Position numbers and translations under genes: made by a program. A DNA stretch of 64,000 nt from Mucilaginibacter sp. L3T2-6. Its GTDB lineage: Bacteria > Bacteroidota > Bacteroidia > Sphingobacteriales > Sphingobacteriaceae. Shown here in pieces: positions 18,505 to 28,509 of the stretch. Below the pieces are notes generated by a model. The model made no database searches and had not been told where the DNA came from. It saw only the letters and a list, made by a program, of their open reading frames with translations. The stretch covers positions 1 through 64,000 of the forward strand of contig NZ_JAUMKC010000018.1 of assembly GCF_030519355.1 (NCBI RefSeq), in the 5' to 3' direction. The stretch's first letter is position 1. Each line of letters begins with the position of its first letter.

Positions 18505-20913
18505 ATGATAAGGAACTACATCAAAACCGCTTACCGTTCTCTGTTGAAGAACAGGGGCTTTACAATGTTGAATGTACTGGGCCTTTCGGTTGGGCTGGCT
18601 ACCTGTTTGCTGATTGTGTTATACGTGGTTGATGAATTGAGCTACGACCGTTATAATGTCAATGCCGGCAGAATTTACAGGCTTACTGTTCATGCCAAGC
18701 TAAACGGCAACGCAGGCGTTTATGCTACATCAGAGGGGCCGTTGCTGCCATTTATTGATGGGAAATTTCCGGATATTGAAAAGTCGGCCAGGGTAGTTGA
18801 TGCAGGTGGGTTATTCTATTCGCCATCAAAATTCTACTTTAAAAAAGGCGCTGAAAGTATATTGGAGCGGAGCGTGGTTTATACCGAGACATCGTTTTTT
18901 AGCATGTTTACTCTGCCGATGATCAAGGGCAACGCTACTACGGCCCTAGATGAGCCGTTCTCCGCAGTAATAACTGAATCGGCCGCCAAAAAATATTTTA
19001 ATAAAGTTGATGTAGTGGGCGAGACGCTGGTTATGAATGATACCAGCAATTACAAGATCACAGGGGTAATAAAGGATGTGCCACAGCAGTCGCATTTTAA
19101 CTATGATTTTTTCCTGTCGTTTAATACGCTACCTGAAAGCAAGGTTAAGGGCTGGGGATATATGGGCGTGCATAACTACATAATGCTGAGACCTAATGCT
19201 AACATTGCCAGGCTCGAAAAGCAAATATCTGCTATTGAGCTGGAGCATTCCTTTAATCCGTCAGCATTTAAAACAGGGGATAATTATGTATTTATGAAGC
19301 TGAAGCCACTTCGCGATATTCATTTACATGACGAAGAAACTCAATACAGCCTTTCAAAGAACGGTAATATCCAGTATGTGTACATCTTTTCGGTTATTGC
19401 CATTGTCATACTGCTGATAGCCTGCATCAATTTTATGAATCTCTCCACTGCGCGTTCATCAAACCGTGCAAAAGAGGTAGGAGTGAGGAAAGTGTTGGGG
19501 TCGGCCCGTGGCAACCTGATCTGGCAGTTTTTAACAGAATCTACACTTGTAACATTCGCATCAACCATTATAGCCATTGTACTAGCATGGCTGTTACTTC
19601 CATTTTTTAACCAGGTGGCTGACAAGCAAATTACGGTGAATATTGATTCTATAACCTGGCTGGCGCCGTCTTTACTGGTAGCCGTGATCGTCATTGGTTT
19701 CCTGGCCGGGTCATACCCAGCATTGTTCCTGTCAGGCTTCAAACCCATAGACGTGCTCAAGAGCAAATTGTCTATCGGTTTTAAGGGCGGCTTTTTGCGC
19801 AGCTTTTTGGTAGTATTTCAATTTTCGATATCCGTTTTTCTAATCGTTGGTACACTGGTTATTTATAATCAACTTAACTACATCCGTAATAAGGATTTAG
19901 GTTTCAATCGCAGCCAGGTGCTTACCATCAAAAATACTTCGGCGCTTGGTAAAAATGCCAAAGTATTTGCGCAGGAGCTTAAACAGCTGCCTGGTGTGGT
20001 TAACGCTACAGTATCAGGCTATACGCCAACAGGCGATGAGCGGTTAAAAACCGGCCTTTTTCCCGGCAAACCATTTGATATTAAACAGGATATCCTGAGC
20101 GAATTCTGGCCGGTTGACGAAAATTATATCTCCACCATGGGCATAAAACTAGTCTCGGGCCGCAACTTCTCAAAAGATATGGCGACAGATACGGGTGCAA
20201 TCATTGTGAACGAGGCTTTCGTGAAAAAATTTGGCCAGCGTGATCCGTTGAACAAAATGGTATACCGTTTTAGTGTTGGCGAACAGGATTTTCACATTAT
20301 TGGCGTGATGAAAGACTTCAATTTCGAATCGCTGAAAGGTAATATTACGCCGGTGGTGCTTTCATACACCCCTGATTATGGGGCCGTAAGTGCGCGGATC
20401 CACACTTCTAACCTACCGGCGTTAATGTTGCAGATAGAAAATAGATGGAAGGTTGTATCGCCAAACCAGCAATTTACCTACGCTTTTATGGATGAGGAGT
20501 TTGATGCAACTTACCGTTCCGAGCAGCGCGTGGGCACGTTATTTATTGCATTTACTTCGCTGGCAATTACCATTGCCTGTTTAGGTTTATTGGGCCTGGC
20601 GGCTTACGCGGCAGAGCGGCGCTATAAAGAAATTGGCATACGTAAGGTGTTAGGTGCTAATGTCTCCACCATAGTAAAAATGCTTTCGATGGATTTTATA
20701 AAGCTGGTATTGTTATCCATATTAATAGCAACGCCATTAGCTTGGTGGGTTATGCACAAATGGTTGGAAGGTTTTGCTTACCGCACCAGTATTCAATGGT
20801 ATTTGATTGCATTAGCCGGCGGCGGTGCCGTTATGATAGCGTTTGTAACTATCAGTTTTCAATCAATAAAAGCGGCCTTGAGTAACCCGATTGAGAGTTT
20901 GAGGAGCGAATAA
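18505..20913 (+). CDS. FtsX/MacB-type ABC permease 3 of 7
   Basis: An 802-residue paralogue of the permease 1/7 subgroup: the opening YIKTAYRSLLKNRGFTMLN and the mid-protein IGFKGGFLRSFLVVFQFSIS are near-copies of those in permease 1. It carries FtsX-1 (AKEVGVRKVLGSARG), FtsX-2 (YKEIGIRKVLGAN) and a C-terminal NPIESLRSE. It is only 50 bases after permease 2, the tightest spacing in the array. A complex hairpin region follows its stop codon. No catalytic or binding residues for a substrate are recognisable. Confidence 0.9.
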   Translation: MIRNYIKTAYRSLLKNRGFTMLNVLGLSVGLATCLLIVLYVVDELSYDRYNVNAGRIYRLTVHAKLNGNAGVYATSEGPLLPFIDGKFPDIEKSARVVDAGGLFYSPSKFYFKKGAESILERSVVYTETSFFSMFTLPMIKGNATTALDEPFSAVITESAAKKYFNKVDVVGETLVMNDTSNYKITGVIKDVPQQSHFNYDFFLSFNTLPESKVKGWGYMGVHNYIMLRPNANIARLEKQISAIELEHSFNPSAFKTGDNYVFMKLKPLRDIHLHDEETQYSLSKNGNIQYVYIFSVIAIVILLIACINFMNLSTARSSNRAKEVGVRKVLGSARGNLIWQFLTESTLVTFASTIIAIVLAWLLLPFFNQVADKQITVNIDSITWLAPSLLVAVIVIGFLAGSYPALFLSGFKPIDVLKSKLSIGFKGGFLRSFLVVFQFSISVFLIVGTLVIYNQLNYIRNKDLGFNRSQVLTIKNTSALGKNAKVFAQELKQLPGVVNATVSGYTPTGDERLKTGLFPGKPFDIKQDILSEFWPVDENYISTMGIKLVSGRNFSKDMATDTGAIIVNEAFVKKFGQRDPLNKMVYRFSVGEQDFHIIGVMKDFNFESLKGNITPVVLSYTPDYGAVSARIHTSNLPALMLQIENRWKVVSPNQQFTYAFMDEEFDATYRSEQRVGTLFIAFTSLAITIACLGLLGLAAYAAERRYKEIGIRKVLGANVSTIVKMLSMDFIKLVLLSILIATPLAWWVMHKWLEGFAYRTSIQWYLIALAGGGAVMIAFVTISFQSIKAALSNPIESLRSE

Positions 20914-20919
20914 ATTAGA

Positions 20920-20976
20920 AGTAGCAGTTGTGGATACAGTTAACTGCCACTGCTACTGACAACTGCCACTTTTTTT
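20920..20976 (+). promoter_or_regulatory. Two mutually exclusive hairpins between permeases 3 and 4
   Basis: The segment GTAGCAGTTG (20921-20930) can pair in two ways. With CCACTGCTAC (20947-20956) it forms hairpin A, enclosing the palindrome CAGTTAACTG. With CAACTGCCACT (20960-20970) it forms hairpin B, which is followed directly by a T tract. Hairpin B is terminator-like and hairpin A would prevent it. This could reduce or regulate read-through to permeases 4-7. Confidence 0.45.
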
Positions 20977-21018
20977 CTTCGGTTATAAGCTATGAATAAT
21001 TAACCATAAACCAAAAAA

Positions 21019-23370
21019 ATGTTAAAAAGCTACATTACCATCGCATTCAGAAGCTTAAGGCGTAACCTGAGCTATGCCTTTCTGAATATCTTCGGGCTTA
21101 CGCTTGGGATAGCGGCATGCCTGGTTATTTTCCTGGTAGTGCGTAATGAGCTGAATTACGATAACTATGCCAAAGCCGGTCGTATTTACCGCGTTACGCT
21201 GAATGCTATCGATTTTAACTCGAATGTTTCGATGGCTATTGCGCCTAAATTACGGAACGATTTCCCTGAATTGAATGTTACGCAGGTAATGTACAACGCC
21301 GAGGTAATGGTAAAGGTTAACAATAACCGTTTTCGTGACAAAGACTTCTCGTTCGTAGACGAACATTTTCCAGAGATATTTGACCTTGGCTGGATAGCGG
21401 GCGATCCTAAAACAGCGCTGAGCGAGCCAAATTCTATTGTGCTGAACCAAACACTGGCTCATAAATATTTTGGCGATAAAAATCCTATGGGCCAATTTAT
21501 TAATGTAGAGAACCAGATAAATGCAAAGGTTACCGGTATCATAAAAGATCAGCCCGGCAATCGCAGCGTTCCGATCCAGATGCTGGCCTCACTTGAGACC
21601 ATTAAGGACCAGATAAAAGATAATTACACTAACTTTTGGAACATTGGCGGCGGCTTCTTTACTTTCTTCGAACTGCCTGCTAATTCCGCCATCAAAAATA
21701 TACAGGCTAGAATACCAGTTTTTCTCAAAAAAAACTGGTCGATAGAAAAGGACGTAAGGCTACCCCTGCAGCCAATCAGGGATATCCATTTCGACCAAAA
21801 ATACATCAACAACGTTGTTACTCCGGTTTCTAAAAATACCTACTATGCTTTGTTTGGAGTTGCGCTGCTAATTATTATCACAGCCTGCATCAACTTTATT
21901 AATCTTGCTACGGCCCAGGCCATCAAACGCTCAAAAGAGGTTGGCGTGCGTAAGGTGCTTGGTGCACTACGCTCGCAATTGGTAAAGCAATTTATGGGCG
22001 AAACCACTGTAATGGTATTGCTGGCATTAGTGCTTGGCGTTGCCCTTGCTGCGTTATTTCTTACCAAAGCGCACAGTTGGATGAATTTAACGGTCGATGC
22101 AAGCCAGTTACAGCAACCGGTAGTGATATTCTGGATAACAGGGCTTACCGTTGCCGTTATTTTACTGGCCGGGCTTTATCCATCCTTTGTTTTGTCAGCA
22201 TTTCAGCCGGTGGCATCGCTAAAAGGCGGCAATGCGCAAGCCCCGCGCAGATTTTCATTGCGCAAAGGTTTGGTGGTGTCGCAGTTTGCTATATCCCAAA
22301 TTTTGATAGTTGGCACGCTGGTAGTAGCCAGCCAAATGGATTATTTTGAAAACCAGGATTTAGGGTTCAACAAAGATGCAGTAATATCTATCTATGTGCC
22401 TAACCAGGCGAAGACCGAAGTATTAAGGGAACAGTTGCTGAGCAACCCCGGCGTAAAGCAGGTGAGTTTTTCAACAGGGGCACCATCATACGCTAATAAT
22501 GCAGCAGGTTTTTCCGCGCCGGCATACGGGGTAACCAAAGACGATGTGACCAACCTAATTTTCGCTGACGAAAATTACATCGATATGTTCGGCCTCAAAA
22601 TGCTGGCAGGTGAAAAATTGAGAAAAATACCTGCAACAGATACCAGCCAGAATTTCGTGGTGAATGAAACGCTCATTCATAAAATGGGAATAACTGATCC
22701 GCACAAAGCTGTCGGCGCCCATTTTATACTGGGTGGCCGGAACGCAAACATTATAGGCGTCGTGCAGGATTTCCAGGAAGAATCGAAGCATAAGCTTCGC
22801 CGGCCGGTGATACTGATGTATCATGCGGAGTATTTTTTCAGGGCCAGCATTAAGCTGCAACCAACTAACATGAACCGTGCAATTGAAAGTATCGGAAAAT
22901 CATGGTCGGCTTTATTTCCCGACAACCTGTACCAATATGAATTCCTTGATGAGCATATAGCTTCCTTTTATGAACAGGAGCAAAAAGTTTATACAGCCTT
23001 CCAGTTGTTTTCCGGCATAGCCATACTTATCGGCTGCCTGGGGCTATATGGCCTGATTGCATTTGCAGCAGCACAGCGTACAAAAGAGGTTGGTATTCGC
23101 AAGGTGCTTGGCGCATCGGTATGGAGCGCCGTAGGTTTATTTTCGAAGGAATTTATTGCGCTTATCGGCGTGGCATTTTTTATTGCCGCTCCGGTAGCCT
23201 ACTATGCTATGAACAGTTGGTTACAGAACTATGCATACCATATCAGTATCGGTCCACTCATTTTTGTGCTGGCGGTGCTGGCATCGGGTGTTATAGCAGC
23301 TGTTACTATAATACACCAGGCCCTTAGGGCAGCATTGGTAAACCCTGTAAAAAGTTTAAGAAGTGAATAG
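21019..23370 (+). CDS. FtsX/MacB-type ABC permease 4 of 7
   Basis: A 783-residue divergent paralogue. The N-terminal helix reads MLKSYITIAFRSLRRNLSY rather than the NYIKTA form of the others. FtsX-1 has SKEVGVRKVLGALRS, the second half begins with LRKGLVVSQFAISQILIVG, FtsX-2 has TKEVGIRKVLGAS, and it ends NPVKSLRSE. It is among the shortest members, and its periplasmic domains differ most visibly from the permease 1 group. It lies after the alternative hairpins and 105 bases from permease 3. Confidence 0.9.
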   Translation: MLKSYITIAFRSLRRNLSYAFLNIFGLTLGIAACLVIFLVVRNELNYDNYAKAGRIYRVTLNAIDFNSNVSMAIAPKLRNDFPELNVTQVMYNAEVMVKVNNNRFRDKDFSFVDEHFPEIFDLGWIAGDPKTALSEPNSIVLNQTLAHKYFGDKNPMGQFINVENQINAKVTGIIKDQPGNRSVPIQMLASLETIKDQIKDNYTNFWNIGGGFFTFFELPANSAIKNIQARIPVFLKKNWSIEKDVRLPLQPIRDIHFDQKYINNVVTPVSKNTYYALFGVALLIIITACINFINLATAQAIKRSKEVGVRKVLGALRSQLVKQFMGETTVMVLLALVLGVALAALFLTKAHSWMNLTVDASQLQQPVVIFWITGLTVAVILLAGLYPSFVLSAFQPVASLKGGNAQAPRRFSLRKGLVVSQFAISQILIVGTLVVASQMDYFENQDLGFNKDAVISIYVPNQAKTEVLREQLLSNPGVKQVSFSTGAPSYANNAAGFSAPAYGVTKDDVTNLIFADENYIDMFGLKMLAGEKLRKIPATDTSQNFVVNETLIHKMGITDPHKAVGAHFILGGRNANIIGVVQDFQEESKHKLRRPVILMYHAEYFFRASIKLQPTNMNRAIESIGKSWSALFPDNLYQYEFLDEHIASFYEQEQKVYTAFQLFSGIAILIGCLGLYGLIAFAAAQRTKEVGIRKVLGASVWSAVGLFSKEFIALIGVAFFIAAPVAYYAMNSWLQNYAYHISIGPLIFVLAVLASGVIAAVTIIHQALRAALVNPVKSLRSE

Positions 23371-23477
23371 CATCTGTTGGCAATGACAGTCATAAATATG
23401 TCCCCGGTGACTGCTACTTAACAGTGCTGCTGATTTCGTCCGGCTATAAACCATAAACTATTAATTATGAATTGATT

Positions 23478-25874
23478 ATGATATTTAACTACATTAAAAT
23501 CGCCTGGCGTAACCTGGTTAAACAGCGTCTGTTTAGCCTTATCAACATCACAGGGCTTGCCATTGGATTAGCCGTTTGTATGATGATAATGATGTACGTA
23601 GCCCATGAGAACAGCTACGACCGTTTTCATACGAATGCCGATAGGATTTTTAGTCCGCGGGCCGCTTTCAAAATCGGCGCCAGTACCATGAATCTTGCTC
23701 ATACCAGTTTTGATGCGGCTGCAATTATTAAAGAACGGCAGCCTGTTGTTAAAGATTTTGTGCGTACCATGGCGTACTTTAAACCTGTAATAGTCAGTAA
23801 TCCGGAGCGGCCTGAAACAAAATATTCAGAAAGCAAGCTGCTATTTGCCGACAATAACTTCTTCAATTTCTTTTCATTTAAGCTAGTATCAGGAAATGCC
23901 TCGAACGTGCTGGCGCATCCGTTCAACGTTGTCCTATCGCAGGAGATGGCTAGAAAGTATTTTGGCAACGAAAACCCGGTAGGTAAAACCATTACCCTAA
24001 AAACAGACAGCGCCTTTACTTACCAGATCACCGGCGTGGCTGAAAATACTCCATCAAATTCTTCAATCGAATTCAGCTTTGTTACGTCAAACCAGAGCCT
24101 TCTGCAAATGAAAGAGGCTGCGCTATATACAGGCGCCAAAGGCCAGATCAGCTTCGGAAATTTTGACAACTATATTTTGTTAAACAAAGCTTCAGACACC
24201 ACATCACTCAGCCGAAGCCTTGACTTGATGGCAAAAAAAGATAAGACATTCGACGGTGTGCACTACACTTTTGTTTCGATGCCGGATATGCACCTTAAGA
24301 GTAACTTCGGAGATTCATCGAACACAAAATATTTAAAAATATTTCCGTTGGTTGCAATATTGGTGCTGATTCTGGCTTTGGTGAATTACATGAGCCTTTC
24401 AACCGCGAGGGCAACTTTACGGGCTAAGGAAGTGGGCGTAAGAAAGGTGGCCGGAGCAAGCAGAAAGACCATAGCTACACAGTTTTATGTGGAGTCGGCG
24501 ATGTTTGCAATAATTTCTTTCGTGTTAGGGTACGTTTTATGCTACGGCTTTAAATCGTGGTTCCTGAATATTTTGCAGCTAAAGATTGATGATACTTTTT
24601 TATACAGCCCAACGGTGTTAATTTTATTGTTCGCGCTGTTGCTGTTAACTATTTTGATTGCAGGTAGTTATCCTTCATTGGTACTATCAGCCTTTAAACC
24701 GGTAACTACGCTGAAAGGAAAAATGAGCAAGAGCTCCGGCGGCGTTGCCGTACGTAAAGTTTTTACCACTTTACAGTTCAGCATATCAGTGGGCCTTATA
24801 GTGTGTGGTATAGTGATAGATCGGCAGCTTTATTATTTTCGCCATGTTGACACAGGAATTAACCGCGATAATGTTGTGATGATTCCTGTACACAATACGT
24901 TCGGCAGCAATTACCTGGCTTTTAAACAAGACATCAAATCTTTAAGTGGTATCGAAAGCGCTGCCACCACACATTACGAAATGTTTAAAGGCTTCGATAT
25001 GAATTCGTTCAACGGCAAAACCAAAGAGGAAAATATTATGCTGGTTTCTCTGTTAGGTGACGATCAGTACATTAAAACACTGGGTTTGAAGTGGAGATAC
25101 GCTCCTGTTGCCGGTGAAAAGCTGGCTGGCATGGACAGGATCGTAATTAATGAAGCTGCTATAGAAAAGCTTCACCTGCCTGCAAACCCTATAGGCTCCT
25201 ATGTGAAATCGGGACCTCAACAATATAAAGTAACCGGCGTGTTGAAGAACTTTAACTACAGCTCATTACAGTCGGAGATAGCTCCATTGGTGTTAAATGT
25301 TGTGCCTGATAACATGCTGTTTTCCCCGCGTGACGGCTGTACGCTGCTTGCCCGTATAAAACCCCATACCAATATACCAACCTTGCTCAGCAAGATGGAG
25401 GCTATCTACAAAAAATACGATAAAGACACTCCGTTTGATTATACGTTTGCAGACGATGCCTTTAACCAGCAGTACAAAGCAGAAGACAGGCTGGCTTCGA
25501 TATTCAGCGTGTTTACTTACATCACCATCATGTTGGCTACGCTTGGTTTATTCGGACTGGCTGCATTCACCATTGAGCAGCGCACCAAGGAAATTGGTAT
25601 CCGTAAGGTGTTAGGTGCAAGCCTGGCATCAATCAATACCCTATTATCCCGCGATTTTTTGGCATTGGTGCTATTATCGATTTTAATTGCGTCGCCGGTA
25701 GCCTGGTGGGCCATGCATAAATGGCTGGAAGGATTTGCCTACAGGATAACTATTTCGTGGTGGATGTTTGCTGCAGCAGGCATAGTAGCGGTAGCTACTG
25801 CAATTATAACCGTAAGCTACCATGCGATAAAGGCAGCGGTAGCAAACCCTGTTGATAGTTTGCGGGCAGAATAG
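23478..25874 (+). CDS. FtsX/MacB-type ABC permease 5 of 7
   Basis: The frame opens at a TTG (23472), but the ATG at 23478 gives the family start MIFNYIKIAWRNL and a 798-residue protein. It has FtsX-1 (AKEVGVRKVAGASRK, with Ala for the usual Leu), FtsX-2 (TKEIGIRKVLGAS) and a C-terminal NPVDSLRAE. The first periplasmic domain contains RPETKYSESKLLFADNNFF, the same framework as the others with an extra loop. The permease array continues without a terminator. Substrate unknown. Confidence 0.9.
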   Translation: MIFNYIKIAWRNLVKQRLFSLINITGLAIGLAVCMMIMMYVAHENSYDRFHTNADRIFSPRAAFKIGASTMNLAHTSFDAAAIIKERQPVVKDFVRTMAYFKPVIVSNPERPETKYSESKLLFADNNFFNFFSFKLVSGNASNVLAHPFNVVLSQEMARKYFGNENPVGKTITLKTDSAFTYQITGVAENTPSNSSIEFSFVTSNQSLLQMKEAALYTGAKGQISFGNFDNYILLNKASDTTSLSRSLDLMAKKDKTFDGVHYTFVSMPDMHLKSNFGDSSNTKYLKIFPLVAILVLILALVNYMSLSTARATLRAKEVGVRKVAGASRKTIATQFYVESAMFAIISFVLGYVLCYGFKSWFLNILQLKIDDTFLYSPTVLILLFALLLLTILIAGSYPSLVLSAFKPVTTLKGKMSKSSGGVAVRKVFTTLQFSISVGLIVCGIVIDRQLYYFRHVDTGINRDNVVMIPVHNTFGSNYLAFKQDIKSLSGIESAATTHYEMFKGFDMNSFNGKTKEENIMLVSLLGDDQYIKTLGLKWRYAPVAGEKLAGMDRIVINEAAIEKLHLPANPIGSYVKSGPQQYKVTGVLKNFNYSSLQSEIAPLVLNVVPDNMLFSPRDGCTLLARIKPHTNIPTLLSKMEAIYKKYDKDTPFDYTFADDAFNQQYKAEDRLASIFSVFTYITIMLATLGLFGLAAFTIEQRTKEIGIRKVLGASLASINTLLSRDFLALVLLSILIASPVAWWAMHKWLEGFAYRITISWWMFAAAGIVAVATAIITVSYHAIKAAVANPVDSLRAE

Positions 25875-25983
25875 GCTAACATGGAGTAGCGATAAATTGC
25901 AGATTTTGAAAATAAAGTGTCACGTCTTCAGATGTTTAATAGTCATTATATCATTAAACAAATGAGCTAATAAACCAACCATC

Positions 25984-28335
25984 ATGATAAAGAATTATAT
26001 CAAAATAGCCTGGAGGAACCTTACCAGGAATAAGGGTTTCACCATCACTAACCTGTTGGGCTTAACCATAGGGATTACCTGTACCATCTTTATCTTTTTG
26101 TGGGTGAAGGATGAGCTTACTTTTGATAAGTTCAACATTAAATACAAAAATATTTACCAGGTAATTGCCAACCGCGATTTTAAGAACAACATTTTCACCG
26201 ACCAGAATATGGTGTTCCCGCTGGCAAAGTCGCTTGAAACGGGGTATCCGCAAATAAAAAATGCGGTGATGTCCAGCTATACGTCTCCGCAATTGTTTGT
26301 ATATGGACAAACCAAGCTAAAAAAGGACCTTGCAGTTGTAGGCGGACGTTATTTTGATATGTTTACCTGTAGGTTCATCAAAGGTAGTCCTGAAACAGCG
26401 CTTGCCGAACCCAATAGCCTGGTGCTTACCGAATCAACTGCCAAATCATTTTTCGGTACCTCGGATCCAATTAATAAAGCAATTAAAATAAACGATCAAC
26501 TGCTGAAAGTAACTGCTGTAATTGCAGACATGCCCGGCAATTCAAGCCGGCAGTTTGAAGCTTTATCGGCATTTAACCCTGCAGATCCGCAGGTTCAGGG
26601 AGCGATGAAGGAATGGCAAAATTCGTCCTATTCCGTTTATATCGAAACTGTGCCAAATCCCAACGTTGCAACGATCGAGAAAGCCATCAACAAGGTGATG
26701 TTTGACCACAACCATGACAAGATAAGTACCTATTTTATCGTGCCAATGAGCCGGTGGCATTTGTACAGCGATTATAAAGATGGAAAAAACGTTGGCGGCC
26801 CGATCGAATACGTACGGCTCTTTACCATTATAGCGATTATTATCCTCCTGATAGCTTGCGTAAACTTTATGAACCTATCCACAGCGCGTTCTGAAAAGCG
26901 CGCAAAGGAGGTGGGTATCCGCAAGACATTAGGCTCTGATAAAAAGCAGTTGGTTACGCAATTCTTCGCTGAATCGATGATGCTATCATTGGCTGCCTTT
27001 ACATTGGCCGTTTTAGCGGTGTACCTGTTAATGCCAGCATTTAATTCCATGGTGCAAAAGCATCTGTCGCTTAATATGGCAGACCCATTGTTCTGGATGG
27101 GGGCAGTGGTTATTATCTTATTTACAGGGATCATGGCAGGAAGCTACCCGGCATTGTACCTGTCGTCATTCAACCCGGTTAAGGTATTAAAAGGTACTTT
27201 CGCCGCGGGCAAAAGCGCAGTATTGCCAAGGCGGATATTAGTTGTTGGCCAATTTGTAATCTCAATATTTTTGATTGCGGCGACACTTATAATCTATAAA
27301 CAGATCCAGCACGTTAAAGACAGAAACCTGGGTTACAACGTAAACAACCTGATCATGATGCCATCAACGCCGAACACTGACAAAAGTTTCCGCTCGATAA
27401 AAGACGATATGCTGAAGTCTGGTATTGTAAAGGAGGTCACCCGCACGTCTTCACCTATAACCGACATCTGGTGGCGGTCGCCTTCGCCAAGTTACGAGGG
27501 AATGGCCACTGATTCGAAAATCATTTTCTCCGGCATACAAACAGATGTGGATTTTACAAAAACAATGGGCATTAAGGTGTTAAAGGGCAACGATTTTCAG
27601 GGCACGCCTGCCGATTCTGCCTCGATGATGTTAAATAAGGCGGCGGTAGACGCCATGCGTGTTAAAAACCCCGTAGGAATGGAAATGCGCTATGGTTCTA
27701 AAAAATACACAGTCATAGGTGTGATCGATAACGTGGTGATGACCTCTCCCTACGCTCCGGTTGAACCTTTAATGGTTTACTATAGTGGCAGGGGTTCATC
27801 ATACATCACTACCAGGCTTAAAGAAGGCGTGTCGCCGCAAAAGGCTATCGAACTGTTTAAAAAGATATATACGGAGTACAGTCCGGCAGATGTTTTCGAA
27901 TACCAGTTTGTAGATCAGGAGTTTGGCAAAAAATTCGCAAGCGAGGAGTTAATCAGCCATCTAACCAACGTCTTCGCCGGCCTGGCCATCTTCATTTGCT
28001 GCATTGGTCTTGCTGGCCTGGCATCGTTCACCATCGAAAAACGTTTCCGTGAAATAGGTATCCGCAAGGTGTTAGGCGCAACCGTTCAGCAATTACTGAT
28101 GCTGATAGCTACCGAGTTTTTAAGGTTGGTTGCCATTGCCTTCGTAATAGCCGTACCACTGACCTGGTGGATGATGCACAACTGGCTGCAGAAATATGAT
28201 TACCGCATTGATATTGGCATCTGGATGTTTGGAATAGTAGGAGGGCTGATATTATTGTTAACAATGATAGTGGTAAGTGCAAACACGTTAAGCGCTGCTA
28301 CCGCTAACCCGGTGAAAAGTTTAAGAAGCGAGTAA
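25984..28335 (+). CDS. FtsX/MacB-type ABC permease 6 of 7
   Basis: A 783-residue member starting YIKIAWRNLTRNKGFTITN. FtsX-1 reads AKEVGIRKTLGSDKK and FtsX-2 FREIGIRKVLGAT. The first FtsX domain is followed by LPRRILVVGQFVISIFLIA, the start of the second half. It ends NPVKSLRSE. By eye it groups with permeases 2, 4 and 5 rather than with 1, 3 and 7. The gap to permease 7 (174 bases) is the largest between any two permeases and includes a poly-A run and a weak hairpin with a T run. Confidence 0.9.
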   Translation: MIKNYIKIAWRNLTRNKGFTITNLLGLTIGITCTIFIFLWVKDELTFDKFNIKYKNIYQVIANRDFKNNIFTDQNMVFPLAKSLETGYPQIKNAVMSSYTSPQLFVYGQTKLKKDLAVVGGRYFDMFTCRFIKGSPETALAEPNSLVLTESTAKSFFGTSDPINKAIKINDQLLKVTAVIADMPGNSSRQFEALSAFNPADPQVQGAMKEWQNSSYSVYIETVPNPNVATIEKAINKVMFDHNHDKISTYFIVPMSRWHLYSDYKDGKNVGGPIEYVRLFTIIAIIILLIACVNFMNLSTARSEKRAKEVGIRKTLGSDKKQLVTQFFAESMMLSLAAFTLAVLAVYLLMPAFNSMVQKHLSLNMADPLFWMGAVVIILFTGIMAGSYPALYLSSFNPVKVLKGTFAAGKSAVLPRRILVVGQFVISIFLIAATLIIYKQIQHVKDRNLGYNVNNLIMMPSTPNTDKSFRSIKDDMLKSGIVKEVTRTSSPITDIWWRSPSPSYEGMATDSKIIFSGIQTDVDFTKTMGIKVLKGNDFQGTPADSASMMLNKAAVDAMRVKNPVGMEMRYGSKKYTVIGVIDNVVMTSPYAPVEPLMVYYSGRGSSYITTRLKEGVSPQKAIELFKKIYTEYSPADVFEYQFVDQEFGKKFASEELISHLTNVFAGLAIFICCIGLAGLASFTIEKRFREIGIRKVLGATVQQLLMLIATEFLRLVAIAFVIAVPLTWWMMHNWLQKYDYRIDIGIWMFGIVGGLILLLTMIVVSANTLSAATANPVKSLRSE

Positions 28336-28509
28336 TCAATGCCATTTGCTGCGTGACGATTAGACAGCGACAATTATAACAATCAAAAAAAAATAAAATT
28401 ACGATAGGGGTAATAGGTGATCGGGTTGTATTAATTATGAAAAATGGCTGCAACCTATTTTTTTGACGCAACGTCTAACTTAAACAACTAACCCCTAATA
28501 CAACACACT

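Noticed and set aside
28429..28473. Possible terminator between permeases 6 and 7 (GGTTG...CAACC then a T run)
   Set aside because: Only a 5-bp stem with a 22-base loop; too weak to call.
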